The position numbers and the translations under genes were made by a program. A stretch of 64,000 nucleotides of DNA, from the NCBI GenBank assembly GCA_009735695.1, contig SRSL01000001.1:372048-436047 (forward strand), written 5' to 3'. The DNA comes from Christiangramia bathymodioli (GTDB taxonomy: Bacteria > Bacteroidota > Bacteroidia > Flavobacteriales > Flavobacteriaceae). Shown in pieces: positions 46,119 through 54,751 of the stretch; the stretch's first letter is position 1; each line of letters begins with the position of its first letter. The notes under the pieces were generated by a model. That model worked only from the letters and a program-made list of their open reading frames with translations. It had not been told where the DNA came from and made no database searches.

Positions 46119-47555
46119 TTAAAATTTTAATTCCGCAACCGGAATTCCAAAATATAGTTCTACAACCTTTAATTTAAAAATATAATCATACTTGGTTCGC
46201 AATACTTCGCGCTGAGCGTTTTCGTAGCGAAGTTTCGCCTGGCTAAAGTCAAAAGCATTGGTAAGACCTACATCATATCTTTCAGTAGCGTATTCAAAAG
46301 CTTTCTCCTGGGCTTCTGCAGCCACCAATGAAGCTTCATAGGCTTTAAAGGCGCCCTTCGCATCGGTAAATGCCTGGTAGACGTTTGCTTCCAGATCAAG
46401 TTCGGCCTGCTCAAGCTGATATTCTGCCCTTAATACACCCACTTCACTTCTTCGTACCTGGTTGCGGGTAGCGAAACCATTGAGTATGGGAATGCTTAAT
46501 TGAAATCCATAACTAAATCCATCATTCATAGATAACTGATCAAAGAATGGCAGTGGTTCTCCAACAGTGGGGATGGTGTTAGGCGCAACAACCAGTTGTT
46601 CGGTATCCTGAACGATCCCTATCTGGCGGAAAGGCTGATCTGGATCTACCTCTGCACCAATAATTCTTCCTCTCCCAGACTCCCGGGTATTATAATTGAA
46701 AAAAGCTCCTAAAGATGGCATATAAGCTCCTCGTGCAAGCTCCACATCTTTCTGGGCCAGCTCCATATTGGTTTCGGCTATACGAATTTCCTCTCGTTCC
46801 ACCTTTGCCCTTTCTATGATCTCATTGACCGAATATTGAAGTATTTCACCTCCGAAAACATCATAATCGCGTTCAACAATGTCGAAATTTTCATAGTCCT
46901 GAATAGCCAGAGTCTGCGCCAGGCTAATAAGTGAAATCTCGATCTGGTTCTCAGCTACGATGATTCGTTGTTGTTCATCTGCCATAGTCGCCTGGATCTC
47001 CAGAAGATCTCCCTGCGGAAGCACTCCTGCATCAACCAGCTCTGCAGTGCGCTCCAGCTGCTCCTGGGTTACCAGATTCTGGGCGCGCAACACCTCAAGA
47101 TTTTGTTTATTAAAGAGCACCTGTAAATAAGCATCTGCCACGAAAAGGGCGATATCATCTTTCATCTTTTCCAGCGAATATTCACTGGCAAGCCTTGAGA
47201 TTCGGGCTCTTTGAAGCTGTTTAAAATTCCGAAGCCCGTCGAAGATGGTCAATCCTGCTGTTACTCCTGCTGAAAAGTTTCGAACCGTTTGGTTCACAAG
47301 AATACCGGTGGTTACATCCTGGGTAAGACCCGTGTTCCATGAATTGGTAGCCTGACCGTTGATGCTGGGAATAAAATTTCCAACGGCGGCCCTTTTTTCG
47401 ATGTCAGAAAGCTCCACATCCAGTTCAGCCTGTTTAACCGAAATATTGTTTTCTAATGCGTAGTTCACGCATTCCTCCAGGGTCCATTGTTTTTCCTGGG
47501 CGATCATTGAGCTAAAAAAAAGCAATAAAATGCCTAGTAAGCAAAAATTCTTCAT
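46119..47555 (-). CDS. TolC family outer membrane efflux protein
   Basis: The 478-aa protein has a signal peptide (LLFFSSMIAQ) and then the two-repeat TolC layout of long coiled-coil hairpins with short strands. Typical words are WTLEECVNYALENNISVKQAELD and, in the second half, AYMPSLGAFFNYN. It forms the outer-membrane duct of the tripartite pump encoded here. Only 3 nt separate it from the second adaptor. Confidence 0.95.
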   Translation of the reverse strand: MKNFCLLGILLLFFSSMIAQEKQWTLEECVNYALENNISVKQAELDVELSDIEKRAAVGNFIPSINGQATNSWNTGLTQDVTTGILVNQTVRNFSAGVTAGLTIFDGLRNFKQLQRARISRLASEYSLEKMKDDIALFVADAYLQVLFNKQNLEVLRAQNLVTQEQLERTAELVDAGVLPQGDLLEIQATMADEQQRIIVAENQIEISLISLAQTLAIQDYENFDIVERDYDVFGGEILQYSVNEIIERAKVEREEIRIAETNMELAQKDVELARGAYMPSLGAFFNYNTRESGRGRIIGAEVDPDQPFRQIGIVQDTEQLVVAPNTIPTVGEPLPFFDQLSMNDGFSYGFQLSIPILNGFATRNQVRRSEVGVLRAEYQLEQAELDLEANVYQAFTDAKGAFKAYEASLVAAEAQEKAFEYATERYDVGLTNAFDFSQAKLRYENAQREVLRTKYDYIFKLKVVELYFGIPVAELKF

Positions 47556-47583
47556 AATGGTTGTTCTGTAAGATAAGTATGAA

Positions 47584-47610
47584 AATCCTGCAGGTTGTTA
47601 CAACAGGATT
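47584..47610 (-). other. Hairpin in the adaptor-tolC spacer
   Basis: AATCCTG/CAGGATT with an inner GTTGT/ACAAC forms a bulged hairpin in the 62-nt gap between the first adaptor and tolC. On the minus strand it is followed by only a short T-stretch, so it may be an attenuator or a processing site rather than a full terminator. Confidence 0.4.
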
Positions 47611-47617
47611 GAAATTT

Positions 47618-48736
47618 CTAATTTTGGGCAATATTCATTGCGGGTTTGATCTGGTTCCAGACTTTTATTTTATCACCCTTTTCAACACCGCTTAACACCT
47701 GTACGTGTATTCCATCACTTACTCCAAGTTCAACAGGCTGTTTTTTGAATTCCTGGTCCCCGGTCATGATTTCCACAAAAGGCTCCTTGGTATCTGGATC
47801 GAACTGTACTAAGGCTTCCTTGATCGCCAGAACGCTATCTGCCCTATCCAGAATAATGGAAGCATTTGCGCTAAGACCAGCCCTGATGAAAGTAGTATCT
47901 GCCTTGCTTAAGGTCCCTTTGATCTCGAACTGTATTGCTCCATTTTCTTCGATGCCTTTAGGTGCGATATAATCCAGAATGGCATCAAAACTTTTATTTT
48001 CTATGGCTCCCACGGTTACCTCCAGAGGAAGATCTTCCTTGATCTTACCAACCTCACTTTCATCAATCATACCTTCGAAAATCATTTCATTCACATCGGC
48101 AAGCGTAGCGATCGTAGTACCATCATTAAAATTATTGCTTTCGATTACCTGGTTTCCTGTTTTTACTGGAACATCTAGCACCATTCCTTCTACAGTGGAA
48201 CGAATAAGCGTATTCGCAGCGCTACCTATTCCGCTGGTAGTCCCTGTTTTTACGATCTCATAATTCTGTTGAGCCGATTTGAAATTCTGCTCTGCCCTTT
48301 TGTAGGAAGCTTCCGCAGCATCATAATCGTTTGCAGCGATCACGCCCTTGTCAAATAATTCCTTTTGCCTTTGGTATACTTTCTTTTCATTATCGAGATT
48401 AATGCGTGCTGTAGCGACAGCGTCTTTGGCACTTTGGAGAGAAGAAACATTGGGAATCACTCTTATCTGGGCAATGAGATCACCTTTCTTAACCTTATCT
48501 CCGGCTTCGATATATATTTCATCGATGATTCCTGAAATATTAGGCTTGATCAACACTTCCTCCTTTGGAACTATTTTACCGGTAGCAACGGTCTTTTTAA
48601 CGATAGTTTGTTCTGAAGGCTCTTCAGTTTGATAGACAACAGGGTCTTCCTGATTCTTCTGGTACAGGTAGTAAAGTGCACCCATAAAGGTCACTGCAAT
48701 GAGGACAAGGATTCCGATGGTAACAAATTTTTTCAT
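47618..48736 (-). CDS. HlyD/MacA-type periplasmic adaptor (first copy)
   Basis: The 372-aa adaptor has an N-terminal membrane helix (about 4-24) and barrel-sandwich halves (ATGKIVPKEEVLIKPNISGI and STVEGMVLDVPVK). Between them is an alpha-hairpin rich in Ala/Lys/Gln (about 100-165), and a C-terminal beta region follows. It directly follows the two permease genes, so it is the best candidate partner of the MacB-type complex. Confidence 0.93.
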   Translation of the reverse strand: MKKFVTIGILVLIAVTFMGALYYLYQKNQEDPVVYQTEEPSEQTIVKKTVATGKIVPKEEVLIKPNISGIIDEIYIEAGDKVKKGDLIAQIRVIPNVSSLQSAKDAVATARINLDNEKKVYQRQKELFDKGVIAANDYDAAEASYKRAEQNFKSAQQNYEIVKTGTTSGIGSAANTLIRSTVEGMVLDVPVKTGNQVIESNNFNDGTTIATLADVNEMIFEGMIDESEVGKIKEDLPLEVTVGAIENKSFDAILDYIAPKGIEENGAIQFEIKGTLSKADTTFIRAGLSANASIILDRADSVLAIKEALVQFDPDTKEPFVEIMTGDQEFKKQPVELGVSDGIHVQVLSGVEKGDKIKVWNQIKPAMNIAQN

Positions 48737-48761
48737 TTTTTGATGGTATTATCTTTTTTAT

Positions 48762-50024
48762 CTATTCAGTTCGTAAGGCATCTACTGGCTTCACTTTTAT
48801 AGCATGTTGAGCCGGAATAAGGCCGGCCAATATTCCAGATATAATTAAAATGCTCAGTGCAATCAGGACCACACCAAGATTGACGGAAGGGTTTAAGAAC
48901 ATCATTTCTGAAGTGTCCATTTGGGAAAGTTGAAAATTCACCAAATAGATAACCCCGGTTGCAAGAATGATTCCTGCCATTCCTGAAACAATGGTAAGGA
49001 AAACCGATTCCATTAAAATTTGTCCACGAATGCTCCAGGGGGTAGCACCAAGGGCACGCCGAACACCAATTTCATTGGTTCTTTCCTTTACTACGATGAG
49101 CATGATATTACTTATCCCAATAATTCCTGATAATAATACCAGAACTCCTACAAAATAGGCCACTGCTTTTAGTGCGATGAACAATCCATTTACCTTACTA
49201 TATTCCTGGAAAAGATCGAAGTTCCCTACCGCGCGATCATCATCAGGATGAATACTATGCCGGCTTTTAACCACATCGATGATATCCTCTTTCAAATTCG
49301 TAATGGAACTGCCGTCTCTAGCGGTCAAGGCCATCCAGCCTACTTTGTTTCCTCTATTGAAGGCCTGACTGAAGGAAGTGAAAGGCACAAAAATTTGCTT
49401 TTGCATCTCTTCGGCGTCTCCATTATTCCCCTTCTTTTTATAAGTTCCTATCACCATGAAGTTCACCCCATTAATCTTAATATAGGTTCCCAAAACTTCT
49501 TCACCTTTATCATATAATTCTGAACGGACTCCACCTCCAATGACAGCCACCTTCCTTTTTTCATCAATATCAGAATAGTTGATAAACCTTCCGGAAGTGA
49601 TATCCATAGGTTCCTGTTGAATGATTTCTGGATAATCGCCATACACGTTATAAGCGCCTGTATTTAGTCCCCGTACCACATTGTTAGTTCCACGGAAGCC
49701 TCCCAGCTGATTGCGTGGAGAAACGATCATTAGCTCCGGTACCTGTCTTTTGATAGCAGCTACATCCTCAATCTCAAAACTATATCTGCGACCTTTAGGC
49801 ATACCCTTGTAAGGTTTTGAAGCCACCTGTGTCCACATGAACATACTGTTGGTTGCCATCCCGCCAAACCCCTGCTTCACACCATTTTCCAGACCTTTAC
49901 CAGCAGCCAGTAGAATTACGAGTATAAATATTCCCCACATTACCCCAAATGCTGTAAGAATGGTTCTAAACCAATTAGAAGTTAAGGCCTCTATTATTTC
50001 GCTCCAACGATCCCTGCTAAACAT
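48762..50024 (-). CDS. MacB-type ABC transporter permease (second)
   Basis: The 420-aa FtsX/MacB-family permease has an N-terminal helix after SNWFRTILTAFGVMWGIFIL, a large periplasmic MacB domain (about 50-270) and three C-terminal helices. The conserved VKERTNEIGVRRALGATPWSI is the coupling-helix segment. It ends just before the first adaptor gene. It is a clear paralogue of the adjacent permease gene, and the start codons are only 1.2 kb apart. The two may pair as a heterodimer. Confidence 0.93.
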   Translation of the reverse strand: MFSRDRWSEIIEALTSNWFRTILTAFGVMWGIFILVILLAAGKGLENGVKQGFGGMATNSMFMWTQVASKPYKGMPKGRRYSFEIEDVAAIKRQVPELMIVSPRNQLGGFRGTNNVVRGLNTGAYNVYGDYPEIIQQEPMDITSGRFINYSDIDEKRKVAVIGGGVRSELYDKGEEVLGTYIKINGVNFMVIGTYKKKGNNGDAEEMQKQIFVPFTSFSQAFNRGNKVGWMALTARDGSSITNLKEDIIDVVKSRHSIHPDDDRAVGNFDLFQEYSKVNGLFIALKAVAYFVGVLVLLSGIIGISNIMLIVVKERTNEIGVRRALGATPWSIRGQILMESVFLTIVSGMAGIILATGVIYLVNFQLSQMDTSEMMFLNPSVNLGVVLIALSILIISGILAGLIPAQHAIKVKPVDALRTE

Positions 50025-50025
50025 A

Positions 50026-51270
50026 TCATTCGTCTCTTAAAGCAATTATTGGTTTTATTCGGGCGGCTCTCCACGCCGGGAAAAATCCAGCCAGGGCGCC
50101 TGCAATTACCAGGATGATCACCGTATTGATCGCAACGGTAAAATTCACGGTTGGATTATATATATACTGAGTTTCGATTAATGGACCTACAAATTCCAGA
50201 AGGGCCAGACTAAAGATAAGTCCCAGGAAACCGGCAATAGCAGTCACAAAAATAGATTCATGCAGGACCATCCCGATTATAGAAAGAGGTTGAGCCCCTA
50301 GAGCTTTCCTAATTCCGATCTCCCGCGTTCTTTCTTTTACGATGATCAGCATAATATTGCTAACGCCAACCACCCCAGCCACGATGGTACATATTCCAAC
50401 TCCCCAAAAGAACAGCCTGATCATATCCATAAGAGTATAAAACCTTTTAGCATTCTCAAGGGAATTGTTGATGTGAAGGGCGCTGTTATCGTCTGGAGCG
50501 ATCGTATGACGATCTTTTAAAAGCTCCTCAAGTTCCGCTGAAAACTGAGTGGATGTGGCCACTGCTGCATCGAAGTTCTCTTCTGGTTTCAAGGTGAGAT
50601 ACATGTTAGCAATATTGTTCTTTCCACCGAAAGCTTTTTGGGCAGTCGTAATTGGAATAATTGCCCGGGTTTCATCTCTTTCACCTCCCGGATCGCTAAA
50701 AACCCCAACTATTTTAAAGTTTATCCCGGCCAGTTGAACATTTTTTCCCACAGCCTCTTCATCCTTAAAAAGATCCAGTTTAAGGCGATGGCCTATAACC
50801 ATATTTTTTTCTGAATTATCAAGATCATTGATATTTATAAATCTTCCTGAAGCAAGCTGATTATTCTCAAGAACATGATAAGCCGGGAAGGTCCCGTCTA
50901 TTCTATAAGATCCGGATTCCTTTCCATAGTTGATTACCGAATTATAAACCTGGTAAACTGAAGCTGAATGATCTAATTGATCACCATACTTGAGGAGTAT
51001 CTGGTTGTAATCCTGATTTTTCAACTGAATTCTCCGGCCTGGATTTAAGCCTTTATGTTCTTTGGAAGTAACCCCGGGAAAAACTAAAATAAGGTTAGAG
51101 GCGTCCTGCTCGAATTCCCTGGCAATCCCATTTCTCATACCCTCACCTATACCAAGAAGAATCACCAGGATGAAAATACCCGAAGCTACAGAAAGACCAG
51201 TAAGAAAGGTTCGTAATTTGTTTTTACGAATCGTTTCAAAGATCTCATCCCATCTATCTAGATCAAACAT
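50026..51270 (-). CDS. MacB-type ABC transporter permease (first)
   Basis: The 414-aa protein has the same layout as its neighbour: RKNKLRTFLTGLSVASGIFI at the N-terminus, a periplasmic domain, then VKERTREIGIRKALGAQPLSI. Its start overlaps the ATPase stop by 8 nt, and a single nucleotide separates its stop from the next permease. The two permeases, ATPase, adaptors and TolC form a tripartite pump set. Confidence 0.93.
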   Translation of the reverse strand: MFDLDRWDEIFETIRKNKLRTFLTGLSVASGIFILVILLGIGEGMRNGIAREFEQDASNLILVFPGVTSKEHKGLNPGRRIQLKNQDYNQILLKYGDQLDHSASVYQVYNSVINYGKESGSYRIDGTFPAYHVLENNQLASGRFININDLDNSEKNMVIGHRLKLDLFKDEEAVGKNVQLAGINFKIVGVFSDPGGERDETRAIIPITTAQKAFGGKNNIANMYLTLKPEENFDAAVATSTQFSAELEELLKDRHTIAPDDNSALHINNSLENAKRFYTLMDMIRLFFWGVGICTIVAGVVGVSNIMLIIVKERTREIGIRKALGAQPLSIIGMVLHESIFVTAIAGFLGLIFSLALLEFVGPLIETQYIYNPTVNFTVAINTVIILVIAGALAGFFPAWRAARIKPIIALRDE

Positions 51271-51964
51271 TACTCAGTGCCCTAACCTGTGAAACTACCG
51301 TGTCTTCTATGATGAGTCCGTCTTTAAGATTGACGATCCTCTTGGTCATCTGGGCAATGTCATGCTCATGCGTAACCACAAGAATGGTTCTGCCTTCATC
51401 ATTTATTTCCTGAATAAGATCCATTACCTCGTAGGAGGTTGTCGTATCCAGCGCTCCCGTTGGCTCATCAGCCAGGAGCACCTTTGGGTCGCTGGCAAGT
51501 GCCCTTGCAATAGCAACACGCTGCTTTTGTCCACCTGAAAGTTCGTTGGGCAAATGGGATGCCCATTGAGCTAATCCCACCTTTTCCAGGTAGCTCATCG
51601 CCCTGTCTATTCGCTCAGATCGACCTATTCCCTGGTAATATAAAGGCAGAGCCACATTATCTAATGCCGATTTATAACCGATAAGGTTGAATGACTGGAA
51701 AATAAAACCGAGAAATTTGTTGCGGTATTTTGCTCCCTGCTTTTCGCTAAGATTTTTGATAGGAACTCCATCAAGAAAATAAGAGCCCTCGTCTGCCTCA
51801 TCCAGCATCCCCAAAATATTCAAAAGAGTGGATTTTCCAGAACCTGAAGATCCCATTATAGAAACCAGCTCCCCTTCTTCCACATTAAAATCGATTCCTT
51901 TGAGTACGTGCAATGAATTTGCACCCATCCTATAGGATTTGTGAAGATTTGAAATTTTGATCAT
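51263..51964 (-). CDS. ABC transporter ATP-binding protein (MacB/LolD type)
   Basis: The 233-aa ATPase has Walker A GSSGSGKS (K44), signature LSGGQ (142-146), Walker B with LLADEPTG (163-170) and the switch histidine in VVTHEHD. It matches the LolD/MacB ATPase subgroup that powers FtsX-like permeases. It is the first gene of the minus-strand operon reaching tsaB. No convincing TAnnTTTG promoter lies in the 119-nt gap upstream. Confidence 0.95.
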   Translation of the reverse strand: MIKISNLHKSYRMGANSLHVLKGIDFNVEEGELVSIMGSSGSGKSTLLNILGMLDEADEGSYFLDGVPIKNLSEKQGAKYRNKFLGFIFQSFNLIGYKSALDNVALPLYYQGIGRSERIDRAMSYLEKVGLAQWASHLPNELSGGQKQRVAIARALASDPKVLLADEPTGALDTTTSYEVMDLIQEINDEGRTILVVTHEHDIAQMTKRIVNLKDGLIIEDTVVSQVRALSNV

Positions 51965-52083
51965 GATTGATGAATATTATAGATGACAGGGGGCTTCATA
52001 TATAATAGACTACTTAAAAAGCAATTTGTTACACTTCTTGAAATTTATTTGGATAAAAATTTCAGTATAACAGGAAAGAATAT

Positions 52084-52329
52084 TTAGGAAGCCTTGTTCC
52101 TATTTCTCAAACTGCGATAGATAAAATAGGCAATCCCACCTATAAGTACATATGGAAAGATCATTAAATACAGGATGCCATCATTAATTCCCTTGGCCGC
52201 ACTTTGATCTACATCGCTTTCCAATACGGCTCGGCACATGCTGCACTGTGCTTCACTAACCTCGGGCACAAGGAAAATGATCATGAAGAAAAGAAAGCTT
52301 AAACCAAAATTCCGATAGCTCATCATCAC
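52084..52329 (-). CDS. Small membrane protein with CxxC motif, cytochrome oxidase cluster
   Basis: The 81-aa protein has a signal-like N-terminal helix (about 8-27), then EAQCSMCRAVLES (C29, C32), then a C-terminal helix (about 50-70) and a basic tail. The CxxC on the outer face suggests a redox or metal-binding function. It follows DUF420 and SCO genes at the end of the oxidase operon, which hints at a role in copper or heme assembly (inference). Confidence 0.7.
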   Translation of the reverse strand: MMMSYRNFGLSFLFFMIIFLVPEVSEAQCSMCRAVLESDVDQSAAKGINDGILYLMIFPYVLIGGIAYFIYRSLRNRNKAS

Positions 52330-52362
52330 TGCTTTAATTCATTCAAAATTAATCATTTCAAA

Positions 52363-52902
52363 CTAATAATATGGCAACATAAAGAGGAAAACCAACACGC
52401 CGGTCACGGCCACATATAACCAGATAGGAAAAGTCCATCGGGCAATTTTAGCATGTTTCATATATTCCCCGCTTAAACCTCTGTACATGGTGAACAGCAC
52501 CAGCGGAACGATGATCCCGGAAAGCACGATATGGCTAACCAGAATAAAGAAATACACATATCGCAGAATTCCTTCTCCTCCATATGGTACCGGCTCATTG
52601 CTGATCTTTGAAAGCACATAGCTTACCAGGAAAATAGCCGAAAGTCCGAAAGCCGTGATCATCGTGTTTCGATGCATCACATAATTCTGAACTTTCATAA
52701 AAAAATAGCCGACTATTAGCAATACCGCGGTAGCAAAATTGAGTATTGCATGAAATGCAGGAAATGTAATAGTATCAGTTCCAAAGATATTATAACGAGC
52801 TGGTAGTAGCATTAAAACCAGTACTATCACGGGCACCGCAATAGAAAGACCAATGATCACCGGTACAGCGACCTTATCTGAACTTTTTAAGGTTGTTTTC
52901 AA
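52363..52902 (-). CDS. DUF420 domain-containing membrane protein
   Basis: The 179-aa protein has five predicted transmembrane helices, a short N-terminal tail and several histidines (for example FPAFHAILNF and VSHIVLSG). DUF420 proteins are regularly encoded with cytochrome c oxidase assembly genes, as here. Its ATG overlaps the SCO stop by 4 nt (ATGA), so translation is coupled. The biochemical role is unknown. Confidence 0.85.
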   Translation of the reverse strand: MKTTLKSSDKVAVPVIIGLSIAVPVIVLVLMLLPARYNIFGTDTITFPAFHAILNFATAVLLIVGYFFMKVQNYVMHRNTMITAFGLSAIFLVSYVLSKISNEPVPYGGEGILRYVYFFILVSHIVLSGIIVPLVLFTMYRGLSGEYMKHAKIARWTFPIWLYVAVTGVLVFLFMLPYY

Positions 52903-53636
52903 AGTAATTGCTTTATATCTGAAATTAACATATCTATCTGAGGCTCTTCTTCACCTCTGGCAACGCTTTTGTTTCTTTCAACCGATCCGCGATAGTAGAT
53001 CAACGGATTGCCAAATTCATCTGTTCTGGACCTGATATATCCCTCCTGGTCTACCAGGACGAACATTCCCTGGTGTGCGAAACCTCCTGGAACTTCAGCA
53101 TCCTCCCCGGCATAAATTCCGAAACCCTGATTTGCAAGTTGATAAATGTCTTCCTTTTCACCGGTTAAAAGATTCCAGTGAGGATGATCTATTCCATAAG
53201 ACTCGGCGTAATCTGAAAGAACTTCTGGCGTGTCATGGGAAGGATCTATACTAATAGAAGCGATCCCGAAATCCTTTCGGTCGTCGAATTCATCCTGTAT
53301 CTCTACCAGGTTTCTGTTCATGATTGGGCAAATGGTAGGACAGGTGGTGAAAAAGAATTCAACCAGGTACACCTTACCGTCATAATAGTCATTTGAAATG
53401 GTATCGCCATCCTGGTTCACGAATATAAATTCGGGAGCCTTCTTGCGCTCGCCATTGATCTCCAGGTACGACAAAGGCTCTTCAGATGCTTTCACTCCTT
53501 TCCCAGCTTTCCTTACATTCAGCCTATCTGAAGACACCACCTCATCATCGCTAATGCGGTCTACGATCTTAGGAATAAATATAATTCCGAAGATGAGAAT
53601 AACCAGTGATATGCCTACGTATGAGTAATTCTTCAT
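52899..53636 (-). CDS. SCO family protein (copper chaperone for cytochrome c oxidase)
   Basis: The 245-aa protein is anchored by an N-terminal helix (about 5-22), followed by a thioredoxin-fold SCO domain. The copper ligands are visible: C99 and C103 in TTCPTICP, and H188 in GGFAHQG. SCO proteins deliver copper to the CuA site of subunit II. It lies in the oxidase operon, next to a cysteine-free protein and DUF420. Confidence 0.93.
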   Translation of the reverse strand: MKNYSYVGISLVILIFGIIFIPKIVDRISDDEVVSSDRLNVRKAGKGVKASEEPLSYLEINGERKKAPEFIFVNQDGDTISNDYYDGKVYLVEFFFTTCPTICPIMNRNLVEIQDEFDDRKDFGIASISIDPSHDTPEVLSDYAESYGIDHPHWNLLTGEKEDIYQLANQGFGIYAGEDAEVPGGFAHQGMFVLVDQEGYIRSRTDEFGNPLIYYRGSVERNKSVARGEEEPQIDMLISDIKQLL

Positions 53637-53645
53637 GTTTATGAT

Positions 53646-54281
53646 TTACTTCTGCCTGTTATTTTTCTTGAGGGCGAGGCGATATTCTGCCAGCATCACC
53701 TTAACATCGTCATTCATCTTATTGCTAAGTTCTGCCACGTTAGACGAATCATAACCGTATAACTTTCCATCTTCATCATCATCTCTCCCGCGCAGGCTCT
53801 TTTCCTTGTCAACAATAAAAACATAGGGAGTAAAACTATTTGCATCGAGTTGATGCGGAGTATTGAATGACTGGAACACTTCCTCGATCTCATTTGGAGA
53901 AGCATAGACGATCTTCCATTTTCCCGATTCACTGATCTTGGAAAATTCCTCGACAAAAGCCTGGGTTCGGGTTTCGGCTTCTTCGGGCAGCACCAGAACG
54001 AATTGAAAATCGTTAAAATCGTAATATTTCTCCAGGATCTTTTGGTCCAGGTTAAAGGTATTACCCTTAATATCTTCCAGTTGAGAACCAAAGAAAGCAA
54101 CCACGCTTATCTTATCCTGGAAGCTGATCACCGAATCGGTATTCGATCTAAACTGGTCAATATCCTTGACCTTTTCGGTTAAAACGGGGAGCCTGGCAAA
54201 ATTGTTCTTTCCAGATGCAAAAAACAAATATGCGGTAATAGGAAGGGCAAAAAGAATTCCAAGTACCAGAAACTTCTTCAT
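53646..54281 (-). CDS. Cysteine-free secreted thioredoxin-like protein
   Basis: The 211-aa protein has an N-terminal membrane helix (about 4-22). A region that looks like a thioredoxin/SCO-type fold follows, with hydrophobic strands at ISVVAFFGS, FQFVLVLPE and TPYVFIVDKE. It contains no cysteine, so it cannot be an active redox or copper-binding SCO. I infer a diverged partner or pseudo-enzyme of the adjacent SCO protein; the family is not one I can name. A -7 box lies between it and the upstream cox gene. Confidence 0.7.
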   Translation of the reverse strand: MKKFLVLGILFALPITAYLFFASGKNNFARLPVLTEKVKDIDQFRSNTDSVISFQDKISVVAFFGSQLEDIKGNTFNLDQKILEKYYDFNDFQFVLVLPEEAETRTQAFVEEFSKISESGKWKIVYASPNEIEEVFQSFNTPHQLDANSFTPYVFIVDKEKSLRGRDDDEDGKLYGYDSSNVAELSNKMNDDVKVMLAEYRLALKKNNRQK

Positions 54282-54316
54282 CAGTTCGAAAATCCAGTTG
54301 TGTTTCTAAAGGGCTA

Positions 54317-54324
54317 CAAAAATA
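54317..54324 (-). promoter_or_regulatory. -7 element of the SCO-side genes inside a terminator U-tract
   Basis: On the minus strand TATTTTTG (54324-54317) begins in the T-run of the upstream hairpin. The ATG at 54281 follows 35 nt downstream. No matching -33 TTG was found. Confidence 0.45.
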
Positions 54325-54328
54325 AAAA

Positions 54329-54348
54329 GACGGTTTAACAAAACCGCC
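54329..54348 (-). terminator. Terminator after cytochrome oxidase subunit IV
   Basis: On the minus strand GGCGGTTT pairs with AAACCGTC (one G-U wobble, 4-nt loop), followed by TTTTTATTTTT, 23 nt beyond the subunit IV stop. Confidence 0.75.
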
Positions 54349-54371
54349 TTTTCAAATGCTTTTAACTTTTC

Positions 54372-54734
54372 CTAGAAATCCCAGGCAACATGCCCATTCT
54401 TATACACATCGTAAATGTAACCTCCTTCGGTTAACAGGATAAATATAAGATATGAAATCAAAAAGATCGAAGTCCATACAATTGCTCTTCTCAGGCCTTT
54501 GGTTTCACCTTCCAGGTGCATGAACGCCCAGGCAATGTAATATGCTTTATAAATTGTTAGGATAATGAATATCCAGTTTAGCAACTTCATACCTAGAAGG
54601 TAAGTATCAGTAAGAAATTCTGGTTTGATGATCCCCAGAGCTACCTCGATAATGGTAACTACTGAAAGAATACCAAAAACAGTCCAGATTCTTTTAGTTG
54701 CTGATCCGTGATGTTGCGTAGTATCGTGAGCCAT
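54372..54734 (-). CDS. Cytochrome c oxidase subunit IV family protein
   Basis: The 120-aa protein has a short cytoplasmic N-terminus and three membrane helices (about 15-35, 46-65, 85-105), with the typical AYYIAWAFMHLEGETKGLRR in between. This is the small subunit of heme-copper oxidases in this phylum. It follows a subunit III gene by 17 nt. Confidence 0.9.
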   Translation of the reverse strand: MAHDTTQHHGSATKRIWTVFGILSVVTIIEVALGIIKPEFLTDTYLLGMKLLNWIFIILTIYKAYYIAWAFMHLEGETKGLRRAIVWTSIFLISYLIFILLTEGGYIYDVYKNGHVAWDF

Positions 54735-54751
54735 AATAATTTATTTCAGAA

